A DNA stretch of 64,000 bases from an uncultured Gammaproteobacteria bacterium (lineage in GTDB: Bacteria; Pseudomonadota; Gammaproteobacteria; UBA6429; Thiohalophilaceae): NCBI GenBank assembly GCA_913064945.1, contig CAJYAN010000002.1, forward strand, positions 62,001 to 126,000. Reading direction: 5' to 3'. The notes beneath the pieces were generated by a model. That model was not told the origin of the DNA and made no database searches. It saw nothing but the letters and a program-made list of their open reading frames with translations. The translations under genes were made by a program, and so were the position numbers. Below, in pieces: positions 27,419 to 37,634 of the stretch; position 1 is the first letter of the stretch; each line of letters opens with the position of its first letter.

Positions 27419-27488
27419 TGACAAGTTTCGTAGTGCGAGTGACGAGGTTCGTGTTAATGCTTTTACCTCGATGCTCGTAACTCGTGAC
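27418..27488. repeat. Imperfect inverted repeat between leuD and leuB
   Basis: Arms 27418-27448 and 27465-27488 are partly complementary (GTGAC...CGAG...GACGAGGT against ACCTCGATGCTCGTAACTCGTGAC) with several mismatches and a gap. It begins directly at the leuD stop codon. It could stabilise the leuCD message or be a decayed mobile repeat. No T-run follows, so it is not a standard terminator. Confidence 0.45.
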
Positions 27489-27531
27489 ATCTAAACGTTA
27501 GTATTACCTCTCTAATTGCAGGAAAATAGAA

Positions 27532-28608
27532 ATGACGAAAAAGATCTTAATTCTCCCAGGTGATGGTATTGGTCAGGAGATTGTTGCTGAAGCAGTAAAA
27601 GTGATTAAGGCACTACAAGCCGATGGTCTTGATGTGGAAATGCACGAAGGACTGGTTGGCGGTACGGCGTATGATGCTACCGGCACACCACTGCCAGAAG
27701 AGACACTCAAGCTCGCGAAAGAATCTGATGCGGTGTTATTAGGTGCCGTGGGCGGTTATAAATGGGAGTCACTGGATATTTCGGTTCGTCCGGAAAAAGG
27801 ACTGCTTGGCCTGCGTGCCGAGTTGGATCTGTTTGCTAATCTTCGACCTGCAATTTTATATCCACAGCTGGCCGATGCTTCGACACTGAAGCCGGAAGTC
27901 GTATCGGGTCTGGATATAATGATCGTTCGCGAACTAACTGGTGGGATTTATTTTGGTAAGCCTCGTGGTGTCCGCACACTCAAAAATGGCGAACGTGAAG
28001 GGTACAACACTCTGATCTACCGTGAATCTGAAGTGAAGCGCATTGCACAGGTGGCATTTGATATTGCCCGTAAACGTAACAGCAAAGTCTGTTCAGTGGA
28101 TAAAGCCAATGTGCTGGAATGTACCGAGATGTGGCGTGAAACGGTGATTGCATTGCATAAAAACAATCCTGATATCGAGCTCTCACACATGTATGTCGAT
28201 AACGCCGCCATGCAGCTGGTGCGTGCCCCCAAGCAGTTTGACGTCATGGTGACGACGAATATGTTTGGCGACATACTGTCTGATTGCGCTGCGATGTTGA
28301 CAGGCTCCATCGGCATGTTGCCATCAGCCTCATTAAATGCCAAAGGTCAGGGTATGTACGAACCCATTCATGGGTCGGCACCGGATATCGCGGGTCAGGG
28401 CATTGCCAATCCCTTAGCCACCATTTTGTCGGTTGCGATGATGCTGCGTTATTCGTTGAATGAAAATGCCATGGCCGAACGTATTGAAAAGGCAGTCGAC
28501 AAGGTTCTGGACCAGGGCCTGCGTACTGCAGATATCTATTCAGACGGTATGAGCAAAGTCGGTACAGCGGCAATGGGTGATGCAGTAGTTGCCGCGTTGC
28601 GGCAATAG
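27532..28608 (+). CDS. leuB: 3-isopropylmalate dehydrogenase
   Basis: 358 residues. It oxidises and decarboxylates 3-isopropylmalate with NAD. Motifs: [12 protein letters not shown] at the N-terminus, the Arg-rich substrate site ([17 protein letters not shown]), [20 protein letters not shown] and the NAD-binding [15 protein letters not shown] good ribosome site (GCAGGAAAA) precedes the ATG. It is 113 bases after leuD, separated by the inverted repeat. Confidence 0.97.
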   Translation: MTKKILILPGDGIGQEIVAEAVKVIKALQADGLDVEMHEGLVGGTAYDATGTPLPEETLKLAKESDAVLLGAVGGYKWESLDISVRPEKGLLGLRAELDLFANLRPAILYPQLADASTLKPEVVSGLDIMIVRELTGGIYFGKPRGVRTLKNGEREGYNTLIYRESEVKRIAQVAFDIARKRNSKVCSVDKANVLECTEMWRETVIALHKNNPDIELSHMYVDNAAMQLVRAPKQFDVMVTTNMFGDILSDCAAMLTGSIGMLPSASLNAKGQGMYEPIHGSAPDIAGQGIANPLATILSVAMMLRYSLNENAMAERIEKAVDKVLDQGLRTADIYSDGMSKVGTAAMGDAVVAALRQ

Positions 28609-28724
28609 TAAGGAGTTGCCAGCTGCGAGTATTACCCGCGATGTCCCTCGCATCTTGGAATTTGTAAATTGTGATTGGATATTGCGCAGCACTTTAAAAA
28701 AATTGTTCGAGAGGATATGCAGAA

Positions 28725-29837
28725 ATGAAAAGAGTTGGATTTGTTGGTTGGCGCGGGATGGTTGGCTCGGTACTAATGCAACGTATGCGCGAAGCAAATG
28801 ATTTTGCTGATATTGAACCAGTATTCTTTACCACATCCCAGGCTGGTTCAGCCGGGCCGGATGTGGGTAAAGATGTGCCCGTTCTTAAAGATGCCAAAAG
28901 CATTGAGGAATTGAGTGCAATGGAAGTCATCGTTACCTGCCAGGGTGGCGATTACACCAATGCGATTTATCCAGAGCTACGTAAGTCAGGCTGGAAGGGT
29001 TACTGGATCGATGCGGCTTCAAGTCTGCGCATGAAAGATGACAGTATCATTGTGCTCGACCCTGTCAACGAAAAGGTGATTAAAAATGGTCTGGCCAGCG
29101 ACATTAAGACATACGTCGGCGGTAACTGTACTGTTAGTCTGATGCTGATGGCGATCGGTGGTTTGTTTGAAAATGACCTGGTCGAATGGATTACGCCGAT
29201 GACTTACCAGGCCGCCTCGGGTGCCGGTGCACAGAATATGCGTGAACTGATTCGTCAAATGGGTGCTATCAATGACAATGTCAAAGCGCTCAACGATGAT
29301 CCTGCCACCGCGATTCTTGAAATCGACAAACAGATCACTGATTTTATACGTTCGGACGCTTATCCAATGGAAAAATGGCCAGCCCCGCTGGCGGCAAGCC
29401 TGATCCCCTGGATCGATGTACCACTGGAAAGCGGCCAAAGCAAAGAAGAATGGAAGGCGCAGGTTGAAACTAACAAGATTCTTGGTCGCTCAAACAATCC
29501 AGTTCCTATTGATGGATTATGTGTTCGCATTGGCGCGATGCGTTGTCACTCACAGGCACTGACGATCAAAATGAAAAAAGACGTTCCGCTGGATGAAATT
29601 AATGACATGCTGGCGGCCCATAACGACTGGGTCAAAGTCATCGCTAATGAACCCAGGGTTACGGTTAAAGAACTAACGCCTGCAGCTGTAACTGGTACTT
29701 TAACTGTGCCTGTCGGTCGTATGCGCAAGTTATCGATGGGTAGCGACTATCTGTCAGCCTTTACTGTTGGCGACCAGCTATTGTGGGGTGCAGCAGAACC
29801 ATTGCGCCGGATGTTACGCATCTTGCTGGCGGCATAA
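28725..29837 (+). CDS. asd: Aspartate-semialdehyde dehydrogenase
   Basis: 370 residues, the gram-negative form. NADP-binding [16 protein letters not shown] at the N-terminus; the catalytic cysteine in [10 protein letters not shown] (near 135); [15 protein letters not shown]; and the substrate His in [12 protein letters not shown] near 275. It makes aspartate semialdehyde for Lys, Met and Thr synthesis and diaminopimelate. It follows leuB by 116 bases, with GAGAGG before the ATG. It is coupled to the next gene by TAATG. Confidence 0.97.
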   Translation: MKRVGFVGWRGMVGSVLMQRMREANDFADIEPVFFTTSQAGSAGPDVGKDVPVLKDAKSIEELSAMEVIVTCQGGDYTNAIYPELRKSGWKGYWIDAASSLRMKDDSIIVLDPVNEKVIKNGLASDIKTYVGGNCTVSLMLMAIGGLFENDLVEWITPMTYQAASGAGAQNMRELIRQMGAINDNVKALNDDPATAILEIDKQITDFIRSDAYPMEKWPAPLAASLIPWIDVPLESGQSKEEWKAQVETNKILGRSNNPVPIDGLCVRIGAMRCHSQALTIKMKKDVPLDEINDMLAAHNDWVKVIANEPRVTVKELTPAAVTGTLTVPVGRMRKLSMGSDYLSAFTVGDQLLWGAAEPLRRMLRILLAA

Positions 29838-30826
29838 TGACAAATAAAATTAATCTTGCTGTTGTTGGCGCAACTAGCCTGAAAGGTGAAGCCTTCGTAT
29901 CGAAATTATTTGATGCGGAGCTCGATTTCGGCGAGGTGTTTTTACTCGATACTGAATCCATGGCTGGTGAGCATGTTGAATTTGGGCGAAAGGACAAGCT
30001 GGTAAAATCGGCCGCTGACTTTGATTTTACAAAAGTGCAGCATGTCGTGCTTATTGGTGATGCCCAATTAACTGAAAATGTTTATCCTGCTATTGAAAGG
30101 GCAGGCTGTTCAGTGATTGATGCAAGTAGTTTTCTGGGGCAAAAAGCTGATGTCAGTCTCGCCACTTTAATAGAGGACGATCATGTTCCTGCGGTAGTGG
30201 CCATTCCTGAAGCCACCACACTACAGTTATGGATTGTGTTGCAGCCACTATTACAGGAAACCTCCATCAGTAGTATAAGTGTTTCTGTTGCGCAGTGTGC
30301 CGCACAGGGTGGTAAAGCGGCACTCGATGATCTAGGTCAGCAGACTGCACGCTTGCTTAATTTTCAGGACGCCAACCCCGCCTTTTTTGCAAAGCAGTTG
30401 GCATTCAATTTACTTCCTCAGGTCGGAGAACTCACTGACAATGGTGATACGGAAATGGAGACCGTGGTGCGACAACAAATCTCCCGGCTATTTGTGTTAT
30501 CGCGCGATGAAATCGACATCACCATGCTCTGGTCGCCAGTCTTTTATGGTGACGTGGCTACCGTCTCTCTTCAGACTCAGGATAGCGTTGCCATGGCATA
30601 TATTGGCGAGCAGTGGCAAGTGAATCCATTGATAAATTTTTCGGCGACACAGTTGCAGACACCTGTTACTGAGGCATCCGGTAAAGGTATTATCAATCTG
30701 GGCCGTCTGCGTACATGGCAAACACCTGCGGACAACACACACGTATCATTTTGCGCCATGGCAGACCCGATTCAGCTCATTGCCGCGATGTGTCTTTTAG
30801 TGTTAAAAAATCAGCTATTGGGTTAA
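29837..30826 (+). CDS. usg: Usg-like aspartate-semialdehyde dehydrogenase paralogue, catalytic Cys absent
   Basis: 329 residues from the ATG at 29837, overlapping the asd stop by one base; the open frame upstream is inside asd. The N-terminus (INLAVVGATSLKGEAFVSKLF) keeps the Rossmann layout. The active-site segment reads IPEATTLQLW where Asd enzymes have Cys in an N-C-T context, so dehydrogenase activity is not expected. This agrees with Usg proteins, homologues of Asd of unknown role found beside truA or asd. It precedes fimV, as in Pseudomonas. Confidence 0.85.
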   Translation: MTNKINLAVVGATSLKGEAFVSKLFDAELDFGEVFLLDTESMAGEHVEFGRKDKLVKSAADFDFTKVQHVVLIGDAQLTENVYPAIERAGCSVIDASSFLGQKADVSLATLIEDDHVPAVVAIPEATTLQLWIVLQPLLQETSISSISVSVAQCAAQGGKAALDDLGQQTARLLNFQDANPAFFAKQLAFNLLPQVGELTDNGDTEMETVVRQQISRLFVLSRDEIDITMLWSPVFYGDVATVSLQTQDSVAMAYIGEQWQVNPLINFSATQLQTPVTEASGKGIINLGRLRTWQTPADNTHVSFCAMADPIQLIAAMCLLVLKNQLLG

Positions 30827-30873
30827 TCTCGCCGATAGTGTTGCAGGCGGCTCATTCCTCTAAAGTAGTTATT

Positions 30874-30900
30874 GAAATTTAAAGAGAAAATTTCATTTTT
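30874..30900 (+). terminator. Weak candidate terminator after usg
   Basis: A 7-bp AT-rich stem (GAAATTT, 30874-30880, with AAATTTC, 30888-30894) followed by ATTTTT. The stem lacks GC pairs, so efficiency would be low. It lies between usg and fimV. Confidence 0.35.
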
Positions 30901-31037
30901 CTTTGATTTCAGCTATAGTTACTGCAAACTTATAAAGATTATTCGAGCTTTCATTGGATAACTTATTGAAAAATAAGATAATTCACACCCCTGAGTGCCA
31001 TGCGGCTATGGGGGGATTTATGGAGTGGAGAGAAAAA

Positions 31038-34000
31038 ATGGCACGAAAGCTGTTTGTCATGTTGGCCGCTACGGTCCTTACGGTAATGCCTCTATCAGTC
31101 AATGCCCTGGGCTTTGGCAACATTCGAGTCACTTCAGCGCTCAACGAACGCATGGATGCTGAAATCGATTTGCTTGGTGCAACGGCTAATGATGTGAAAG
31201 ACCTGAAAGTTGGTCTCGCAACACAGAATGCTTTTCTGCGAGCGGGGATTGATCGCAGTGCACCGCTTCTAGGATTGAGCTTTAGTGTCAAGCGCCATTC
31301 AAATGGTACTTACTATATTAAAATGACATCAAGCGATAATATTCGCGAACCCTTCCTGAACTTTCTTCTTGAGATGAACTGGAAGAATGGCCGTATGCTG
31401 CGTGAATACACGGTCCTGCTGGATCCCCCGGATCGAATGCAACGCCAATCGACAGTCGTGGCGACACCACAGACCCAGGCACCTGCAAGTATCGCGAAAG
31501 AAGAAAAAATGGCGGCGGCCAAACAGGAGTCGCCTTTCATACCGGCACCAGTGCCTGCCCCCATTGTCAAACCCGAACCGACACAACAGGTCGATGATGG
31601 CAAGCCCTTTCCCAGTATTCCCTTAACGGAATACAAAGATAAAGATGCTCAAGCCGCCGAGAGTCAGACACCAGAAGTAGCAGAAGTGAAACCGGAACCT
31701 GTTAAGCCAGCGCCGGCAATGGAGCCGCTTATCCCGGAGCCTGAAAAGGCGACCCCGACAGAGCAGGCAACAGCGGCTGATTCGGCTGCACCAATGGCTC
31801 AAGATGAGCAGAAGACGGCGGCGAAGACTGAAGAGCAGCCATTTGAAGACGTCGATCAACTCTACCCGACGATTCCGCTATCAGCGTATACGGATGTTGC
31901 GGCAACCGATCAGACGGGTGGATCTACAGCACCGGCACCGGCAGCGGCAACGGGTAGCCTTGATTATGGCATCACGCAAAAAGGCGATCGTCTGTGGACC
32001 ATCGCTGCAAAACTCCGCAAAAATAAATCCGTTACCATTGATCAGGTAATGATGGCACTTTTGAAGAGTAATCCGGCCGCCTTTGTTAAGGGTAATGTAC
32101 ATCGGATGAAAGTCGGTCAGGTGTTACGTATTGAGGACCCGAGCCTGTTAACGGCAATGAGTGCGAAACAGGCGGCGCAGGAATATGCGACTCAAACACA
32201 GGCCTGGGAGGAATATCGCCAGCAAGTCGCGGCCGCCAAGACTGCCGCGCAACCAGAAATGGCCAGTGACGCTGGTCAGCAGACACCTGCAGAGACTCAA
32301 CAGGCGAATACACCTGAGGGTGAATTGGTGCTATCTGCGCCTGAGGCACCCGACCTCACCGCTGGAGTTGGTACGGCTCAAGGGAAGGCCGCTAAGACCA
32401 GCAAATCGGATGCCGATCTCCTGCGTGAGGAAGTTCGCAAGACGCTGGCACAGGCCAAGACTGAACAGGGTCAAAACACGGCCTTAAATGAACACTTACG
32501 GGAGTTAGAAGGTGAAGTGAGCAACCTGCAGCGTTCGATGACGGTTAAGGACGATGAGCTTGCCGCACTGCAACAGCAGCTGAGTGCCATTAATAAGTCA
32601 AAAGCATCGGTAGCCGATGAAACGGCCGCAGATAGCACGGCGGCGACTGATACGGCGACACCTGAAAATGAATCCCCGGCAAAAGAGACTCCGCCTGTAG
32701 AGACCTCGCCACCACAGGCGGCCATGGCACCTGAGACACCGGCGACGCCAGAAACACCTGCTGGAGACCTGACGGCACAGTCAGGACTGGCGGCCAAACC
32801 AGAGGCACAGCCGACACCACCGATAGCACCAGTGCAGGTGACACCACCAGAGCCTGGATTTATGGATAAGGCGATTGCGACTCTGGGTGGCGTGATCGCC
32901 GCTGCCGGGGGAGCACTGAGTACCTTCTCAATCGCGCCCCTGTATCTCGGTGTCATCGGTGCTGCTGTTGTCTTGCTGATAATCCTGACAATTATCCTGC
33001 TCAAACGTCGCAAGACAGCTGATAATTTCCAGGAGAGTATCCTTTCCGGGGCTGCCGTTGAGACAGCGAGTGAATCCGCGCCAGTGTCAGCGGCTGAACC
33101 TGCCTCCCTGGACACCAACTTTTCCGAAGAGTCCTCGTTCCTTAGTGATTTTGCGATAAGTGGTGCAGGTGCCATTCAGACGGAAGATAGTGAAGTAGAC
33201 CCGCTGACGGAGGCAGATGTCTTCATGGCCTATGGTCGCCACGAAGCTGCCGAAGAGCGGTTGGTAGAGGCGATTAAGCAGGATCCAAACCGTAAAGAGC
33301 TAAAGCTTAAATTGCTCGAACTCTATAACACCACCAAGAATCGTGATTCATTTGAACCATTGGCCGAAGAATTCTATGCCGGCATGGGGGAGAGTGCCGA
33401 TGGCGACCCGATGTGGGAGAAAGTGCTGGTAATGGGTGCTGAGATCGCGGCGGATAATCCGTTATTCAGCAATGCCCCGACGGCCTCTCTGCACCAGACG
33501 GAAGAAGATTTTTCGGATGTCTCCAACGCCAGCCTGAGTGACAGCCAGGTCATGGACATTGGGCTTGATACAGGTGTTTTCCAGACAAGTGATTTTGATG
33601 CGCTGGATGGATCACCGGCGTCGTCTGCGGCACCTGAAGATGAGAGCAGTGGTGCGCTGGACTTTAATCTCGATTTTGGTGAAAGCGATGCTACGGCCGA
33701 TGAGAGCACGGCCAGCCTGGATTTTAACCTCGGTGATGATGACGAGGATACGGCAACCCTGGATGCCCCGTCATCCCTACCGGATGCCACGGAGGCCGAG
33801 AGCGAAGAAGATAAACCGACCGAGATGGATCTGGATTTTAATTTTGATTCCTCCATGGAGTCTGATAATAACGAACCTACAATGAGCATGAAGGCCCCGG
33901 ATCTGGATGAAAGTGATATGTCGCTCGATTTTGATATGGGTGAGGCCGCGAGCGAAAGCACACCTTCTATCGATCTGGATATGACGGAAGAGACGCCCGC

Positions 34001-34271
34001 ACAAGCGCCGGCCGATGAGGAGTTTTCATTGGACCTTGGTGCTGAAGAAACGGCGGGTGGCTTAGATCTTAATCTGGATGCCACTGATGCCTCGACAGAT
34101 ATGGATGACGTTGGTGCGGTCGATGAAGTCGGTACCAAGCTGGATCTGGCCAAGGCCTATATTGATATGGGTGACCCGGAGGGTGCTCGTAGTATCCTCG
34201 ATGAAGTAATGGAAGAGGGTAATAGCAGCCAGAAGCAGGAAGCACAACAACTGATTCAACAAATCGTTTAG
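31038..34271 (+). CDS. fimV: FimV/HubP-like polar hub protein
   Basis: 1077 residues from the ATG at 31038 (GGAGAGA before it), which gives the classic FimV signal (MARKLFVMLAATVLTVMPLS, cut near NALG). The frame is open to a TTG at 30954. Order: periplasmic N-terminal domain with GFGNIRVTSALNERMDAEI; a long Pro/Ala/Glu linker; a LysM-like segment YGITQKGDRLWTIAAKL (about residues 310-365); a coiled coil near 490-520; one membrane segment (about 633-655); and a very acidic cytoplasmic part with repeated LDFN-type motifs. The conserved FimV C-terminal TPR is GTKLDLAKAYIDMGD. FimV promotes type IV pilus function and polar organisation. Confidence 0.93.
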   Translation: MARKLFVMLAATVLTVMPLSVNALGFGNIRVTSALNERMDAEIDLLGATANDVKDLKVGLATQNAFLRAGIDRSAPLLGLSFSVKRHSNGTYYIKMTSSDNIREPFLNFLLEMNWKNGRMLREYTVLLDPPDRMQRQSTVVATPQTQAPASIAKEEKMAAAKQESPFIPAPVPAPIVKPEPTQQVDDGKPFPSIPLTEYKDKDAQAAESQTPEVAEVKPEPVKPAPAMEPLIPEPEKATPTEQATAADSAAPMAQDEQKTAAKTEEQPFEDVDQLYPTIPLSAYTDVAATDQTGGSTAPAPAAATGSLDYGITQKGDRLWTIAAKLRKNKSVTIDQVMMALLKSNPAAFVKGNVHRMKVGQVLRIEDPSLLTAMSAKQAAQEYATQTQAWEEYRQQVAAAKTAAQPEMASDAGQQTPAETQQANTPEGELVLSAPEAPDLTAGVGTAQGKAAKTSKSDADLLREEVRKTLAQAKTEQGQNTALNEHLRELEGEVSNLQRSMTVKDDELAALQQQLSAINKSKASVADETAADSTAATDTATPENESPAKETPPVETSPPQAAMAPETPATPETPAGDLTAQSGLAAKPEAQPTPPIAPVQVTPPEPGFMDKAIATLGGVIAAAGGALSTFSIAPLYLGVIGAAVVLLIILTIILLKRRKTADNFQESILSGAAVETASESAPVSAAEPASLDTNFSEESSFLSDFAISGAGAIQTEDSEVDPLTEADVFMAYGRHEAAEERLVEAIKQDPNRKELKLKLLELYNTTKNRDSFEPLAEEFYAGMGESADGDPMWEKVLVMGAEIAADNPLFSNAPTASLHQTEEDFSDVSNASLSDSQVMDIGLDTGVFQTSDFDALDGSPASSAAPEDESSGALDFNLDFGESDATADESTASLDFNLGDDDEDTATLDAPSSLPDATEAESEEDKPTEMDLDFNFDSSMESDNNEPTMSMKAPDLDESDMSLDFDMGEAASESTPSIDLDMTEETPAQAPADEEFSLDLGAEETAGGLDLNLDATDASTDMDDVGAVDEVGTKLDLAKAYIDMGDPEGARSILDEVMEEGNSSQKQEAQQLIQQIV

Positions 34272-34275
34272 CCCA

Positions 34276-34917
34276 ATGCATCCGGTTATCCGGATCATCA
34301 CGTTTTTAATTATTGCCATTTTGTTGGCGCGCGCCCATCCCATGCAAATGGGGTGGGTGTTGTGCGTTATCGGTCTGACATTTATGTTTGAATCTGGCAA
34401 CGGACTCAGTGCAGCAGTCAAATTATTATGGCGCGTACGCTGGTTAATATTATCGATATTAATGATCTATGTCTGGATGCCGGTAGGTACGTTGTCAGAA
34501 TCATTATGGCTGGCATTTCATCGGGTGACATTACTTGCAACGATGCTGTTTGCCTTGCAGGCTTTGGTATTAAACATGCCGCGTGACGAGATCGTCATCG
34601 GCTTATATGTCGTTCTTTTGCCGTTAAGTTTTATTGGTATATCTCGTGAGCAACTGGTGATGCGATTAATATTGACCATGGATAGCGTTAAGCAGCTTCC
34701 CGCAGTTCTTAAATTATCTGTCGCAACGGATGACAAGACGGGCTCTCGTTTAAAACGGATTACAGAGCGACTGATAAGTGCCATTAGCCGAATACTTTTG
34801 TATTCTGAAGATGTTTCGCACGAGGCGATTTGTATTCACACGGATAATGTCGTGCCGCTATGGCAGTGGTTAGTGCCGCTATTCATCCTGTGTATCTTTT
34901 TTACGTTGCCCTGGTGA
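34276..34917 (+). CDS. Inner-membrane protein, possibly CbiQ/EcfT-like
   Basis: 213 residues, mostly hydrophobic with about five membrane segments (residues 5-20, 24-40, 52-70, 80-118, 195-213) and a cytoplasmic basic stretch (KTGSRLKRITERLISAISR). The HP-x-x-R start and the overall layout resemble the T component of energy-coupling transporters, but the Ala-Arg-Gly motifs are not clear and no ATPase or S component lies nearby. The start is four bases after fimV, and truA follows at 12 bases, so it is in the same unit. I treat it as an unknown membrane protein. Confidence 0.6.
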   Translation: MHPVIRIITFLIIAILLARAHPMQMGWVLCVIGLTFMFESGNGLSAAVKLLWRVRWLILSILMIYVWMPVGTLSESLWLAFHRVTLLATMLFALQALVLNMPRDEIVIGLYVVLLPLSFIGISREQLVMRLILTMDSVKQLPAVLKLSVATDDKTGSRLKRITERLISAISRILLYSEDVSHEAICIHTDNVVPLWQWLVPLFILCIFFTLPW

Positions 34918-34929
34918 GCAAGCTTAGTC

Positions 34930-35706
34930 ATGCGTATTGCCGCGGGTATCGAATATAATGGTCTACCTTATTGTGGCTGGCAATGGCAGGATCATTCTCC
35001 CTCCGTACAGCAGGAAGTTGAGCAGGCACTTTCGATAGTTGCCGATCACGAGGTGAAGGTTGTCTGCGCCGGCCGTACTGATACGGGGGTGCATGCGACC
35101 GGCCAGGTGATCCACTTTGATACCGAGGCCGAGCGCAGTGATTGGTCATGGTTGCGCGGGACCAATTCTAACTTGCCCCGTTCGGTTGGCGTGCTCTGGG
35201 TGAAACCGGTGCCCGATGAATTTCATGCGCGGTTTAGTGCCATTCGACGTGCCTATCGCTATATCATCAATAATCGGCGTGAACGACCAGTCATCCTTGA
35301 TGGACAGGTGACCTGGCAATTTAAACCACTGGATGTGCTGCGGATGCAGGCGGCAGCGACTTTTCTCCTCGGTCAACATGATTTCTCCTCCTATCGTGCC
35401 GCCGGTTGTCAGGCCAAAAGCCCGGTACGGGAGATATACAAACTCACACTGACACGACAGGCCGATATGATTTTTCTGGACATCGAAGCCAATGCCTTTT
35501 TGCAGCACATGGTCCGCAATATTGCCGGTGTGCTGATGACCATTGGTGCCGGCGAGGCAGAGATAGGTTGGTCGAAAGAAGTCCTTGAACATCAGGACCG
35601 GAGGCTTGGCGGAATTACGGCATCGCCAGCCGGGCTGTATTTGACCCAGGTGCACTATCCGGAGAGATTTCGTGTCCCGGTGAACACTAAGCACGTTTTT
35701 AGTTAG
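34930..35706 (+). CDS. truA: tRNA pseudouridine(38-40) synthase
   Basis: 258 residues. Motifs: IEYNGLPYCGWQWQ near the start, the catalytic Asp in CAGRTDTGVHATGQVIHF, FHARFSAIRRAYRYII and FLQHMVRNIAGVLMTIG. It modifies U38-U40 in the anticodon stem. It sits between the FimV group and trpF, as in Pseudomonas. Confidence 0.96.
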   Translation: MRIAAGIEYNGLPYCGWQWQDHSPSVQQEVEQALSIVADHEVKVVCAGRTDTGVHATGQVIHFDTEAERSDWSWLRGTNSNLPRSVGVLWVKPVPDEFHARFSAIRRAYRYIINNRRERPVILDGQVTWQFKPLDVLRMQAAATFLLGQHDFSSYRAAGCQAKSPVREIYKLTLTRQADMIFLDIEANAFLQHMVRNIAGVLMTIGAGEAEIGWSKEVLEHQDRRLGGITASPAGLYLTQVHYPERFRVPVNTKHVFS

Positions 35707-35815
35707 TAACCTGCCCGACCCGTAACAAAGTCAGCCTAATTGCGCTTACGCTAATGGCCTCCTGCCCTGGCATACTGTAAAATCAACGGCTTTGCTAAAG
35801 ACCTCAGGGGCGGCA

Positions 35816-36439
35816 ATGCGCACGCGAGTGAAAATCTGTGGTATTACCCGTCAGGAAGATGGTCTGGCAGCGGCACAGTTGGGCGCTGATGCGATAGGAT
35901 TAGTGTTCTACGAAAAGAGCCCGCGTTATGTTAGCCCGCTGGAGGCGCGGTCAATCACCTCGGCCTTACCACCTTTTATCTGTAAGGTGGGTCTGTTTGT
36001 GGATGCACCGGTAGCACAGGTGGAACAAACGCTGATTGATACCCGACTGGATTTGCTGCAGTTTCATGGAAATGAATCCGCCGACTACTGTGAACAGTTT
36101 GGGATACCATATATCAAGGCACTACGTATGCGCGAAAATATTAATGTCGCTGCCGCCGCGGAAGAATATCGTCATGCCGCTGGGATTTTGCTGGATACTT
36201 ATCAGGCGGGCGTGGCGGGGGGGACGGGACAGGTCTTCGACTGGACTCTGGTGCCAGCCGATCTTCCTGTGTCGATTATCCTCGCTGGTGGTCTCACGGT
36301 GGCGAATGTGGCGGCAGCGATAAGCTGTGTGCGTCCCTATGCCGTTGACGTCAGTGGCGGGGTCGAGAGCGCAAAAGGTATTAAAGATGCCGCCAAAATG
36401 GCGGCACTGATGAATGAGGTAAAACGTGTCGTCAACTGA
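35816..36439 (+). CDS. trpF: Phosphoribosylanthranilate isomerase
   Basis: 207 residues from the ATG at 35816 (TrpF starts with RVKICGITR); the frame is open eight codons further. Third step of Trp synthesis after anthranilate. Catalytic Cys in KICGITR and Asp in ILLDTYQAG, plus [17 protein letters not shown] and the phosphate site [15 protein letters not shown]. It overlaps trpB by 14 bases. Confidence 0.96.
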   Translation: MRTRVKICGITRQEDGLAAAQLGADAIGLVFYEKSPRYVSPLEARSITSALPPFICKVGLFVDAPVAQVEQTLIDTRLDLLQFHGNESADYCEQFGIPYIKALRMRENINVAAAAEEYRHAAGILLDTYQAGVAGGTGQVFDWTLVPADLPVSIILAGGLTVANVAAAISCVRPYAVDVSGGVESAKGIKDAAKMAALMNEVKRVVN

Positions 36440-37634
36440 AAAATACAATTTACCCGATGACCGCGGTCACTTTGGTCAGTACGGTGGCCAGTTTATGGCC
36501 GAGACGTTAATGGAACCAGTTGCCGAACTGACTCGTGCTTATCACCATTATATGCAGGATCCAGTATTTCAGGCCGAACTGGATAAGGAATTACAACACT
36601 ACGTAGGTCGCCCATCGCCACTTTATTACGCCGAACGCTGGTCCAGCATGCTTGGCGGGGCGAAGGTCTATCTCAAGCGTGAAGACCTGAATCACACCGG
36701 CGCGCATAAGATTAACAACACAGTTGGCCAGGCCTTACTGGCGAAACGCATGGGTAAGACGCGCATCATTGCGGAGACTGGCGCTGGCCAGCATGGCGTG
36801 GCCTCGGCGACGGTCGCGGCACGACTGGGGATGGAATGCGTTGTCTATATGGGTGAAGAAGACACCCAGCGACAGGCGATGAATGTTTATCGGATGAAAC
36901 TCCTCGGCGCCAAAGTAGTGCCGGTCACGACCGGCTCACGTACCCTGAAAGACGCTCTCAACGAAGCCATGCGTGACTGGGTGACCAATATCGATAACAC
37001 CTTCTACATCATCGGTACCGTTGCTGGACCACATCCTTATCCTGCCATGGTAAGAGATTTTCAGGCGATCATTGGCCGTGAGACCAGGGAACAGATTCAG
37101 TTACACGAAGGCCGTCAGCCAGACGCCCTGGTTGCCTGTGTCGGTGGTGGGTCTAATGCGATTGGGCTTTTTTATCCTTTTATCGATGACACTGAAGTCG
37201 CGATGTATGGCGTAGAGGGTGCTGGTCATGGACTGGATACAGGCCGTCATGCGGCGGCACTGTGCGCAGGCGCACCTGGTGTACTGCATGGAAATCGTAC
37301 CTACCTGTTGGAAGATGCCCACGGCCAGATTATCGAGACACACTCAGTCTCGGCAGGGCTGGACTATCCGGGTGCCGGGCCAGAGCATGCCTGGCTGAAG
37401 GACGCAGGCCGAGCCCAGTACGTGGCAGTTACCGATAACGAGGCACTGGATGCCTTTCATGACCTGACCCGTATCGAGGGGATAATTCCGGCGCTAGAGT
37501 CCAGTCATGCCCTGGCGTATGTCAAAAAGCTGGCACCGACCATGAACAAAGATCAGATTATCGTGGTCAACTTGTCAGGACGGGGTGATAAGGACATACA
37601 TACCGTGGCCGCCCATGAGGGGATCGAATTATGA
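36426..37634 (+). CDS. trpB: Tryptophan synthase beta chain
   Basis: 402 residues from a GTG at 36426 inside trpF. It joins indole and serine using PLP. Visible: [16 protein letters not shown], the PLP lysine in [20 protein letters not shown], the phosphate loop [10 protein letters not shown] and, at the C-terminus, [10 protein letters not shown]. It overlaps trpA by four bases. Confidence 0.97.
   Translation: MSSTEKYNLPDDRGHFGQYGGQFMAETLMEPVAELTRAYHHYMQDPVFQAELDKELQHYVGRPSPLYYAERWSSMLGGAKVYLKREDLNHTGAHKINNTVGQALLAKRMGKTRIIAETGAGQHGVASATVAARLGMECVVYMGEEDTQRQAMNVYRMKLLGAKVVPVTTGSRTLKDALNEAMRDWVTNIDNTFYIIGTVAGPHPYPAMVRDFQAIIGRETREQIQLHEGRQPDALVACVGGGSNAIGLFYPFIDDTEVAMYGVEGAGHGLDTGRHAAALCAGAPGVLHGNRTYLLEDAHGQIIETHSVSAGLDYPGAGPEHAWLKDAGRAQYVAVTDNEALDAFHDLTRIEGIIPALESSHALAYVKKLAPTMNKDQIIVVNLSGRGDKDIHTVAAHEGIEL

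Noticed and set aside
32471-34153. Long minus-strand open frames (234 and 259 codons) opposite fimV
   Set aside because: Ser/Ala-rich low-complexity products are antisense shadows of the biased fimV coding strand; no start signals.
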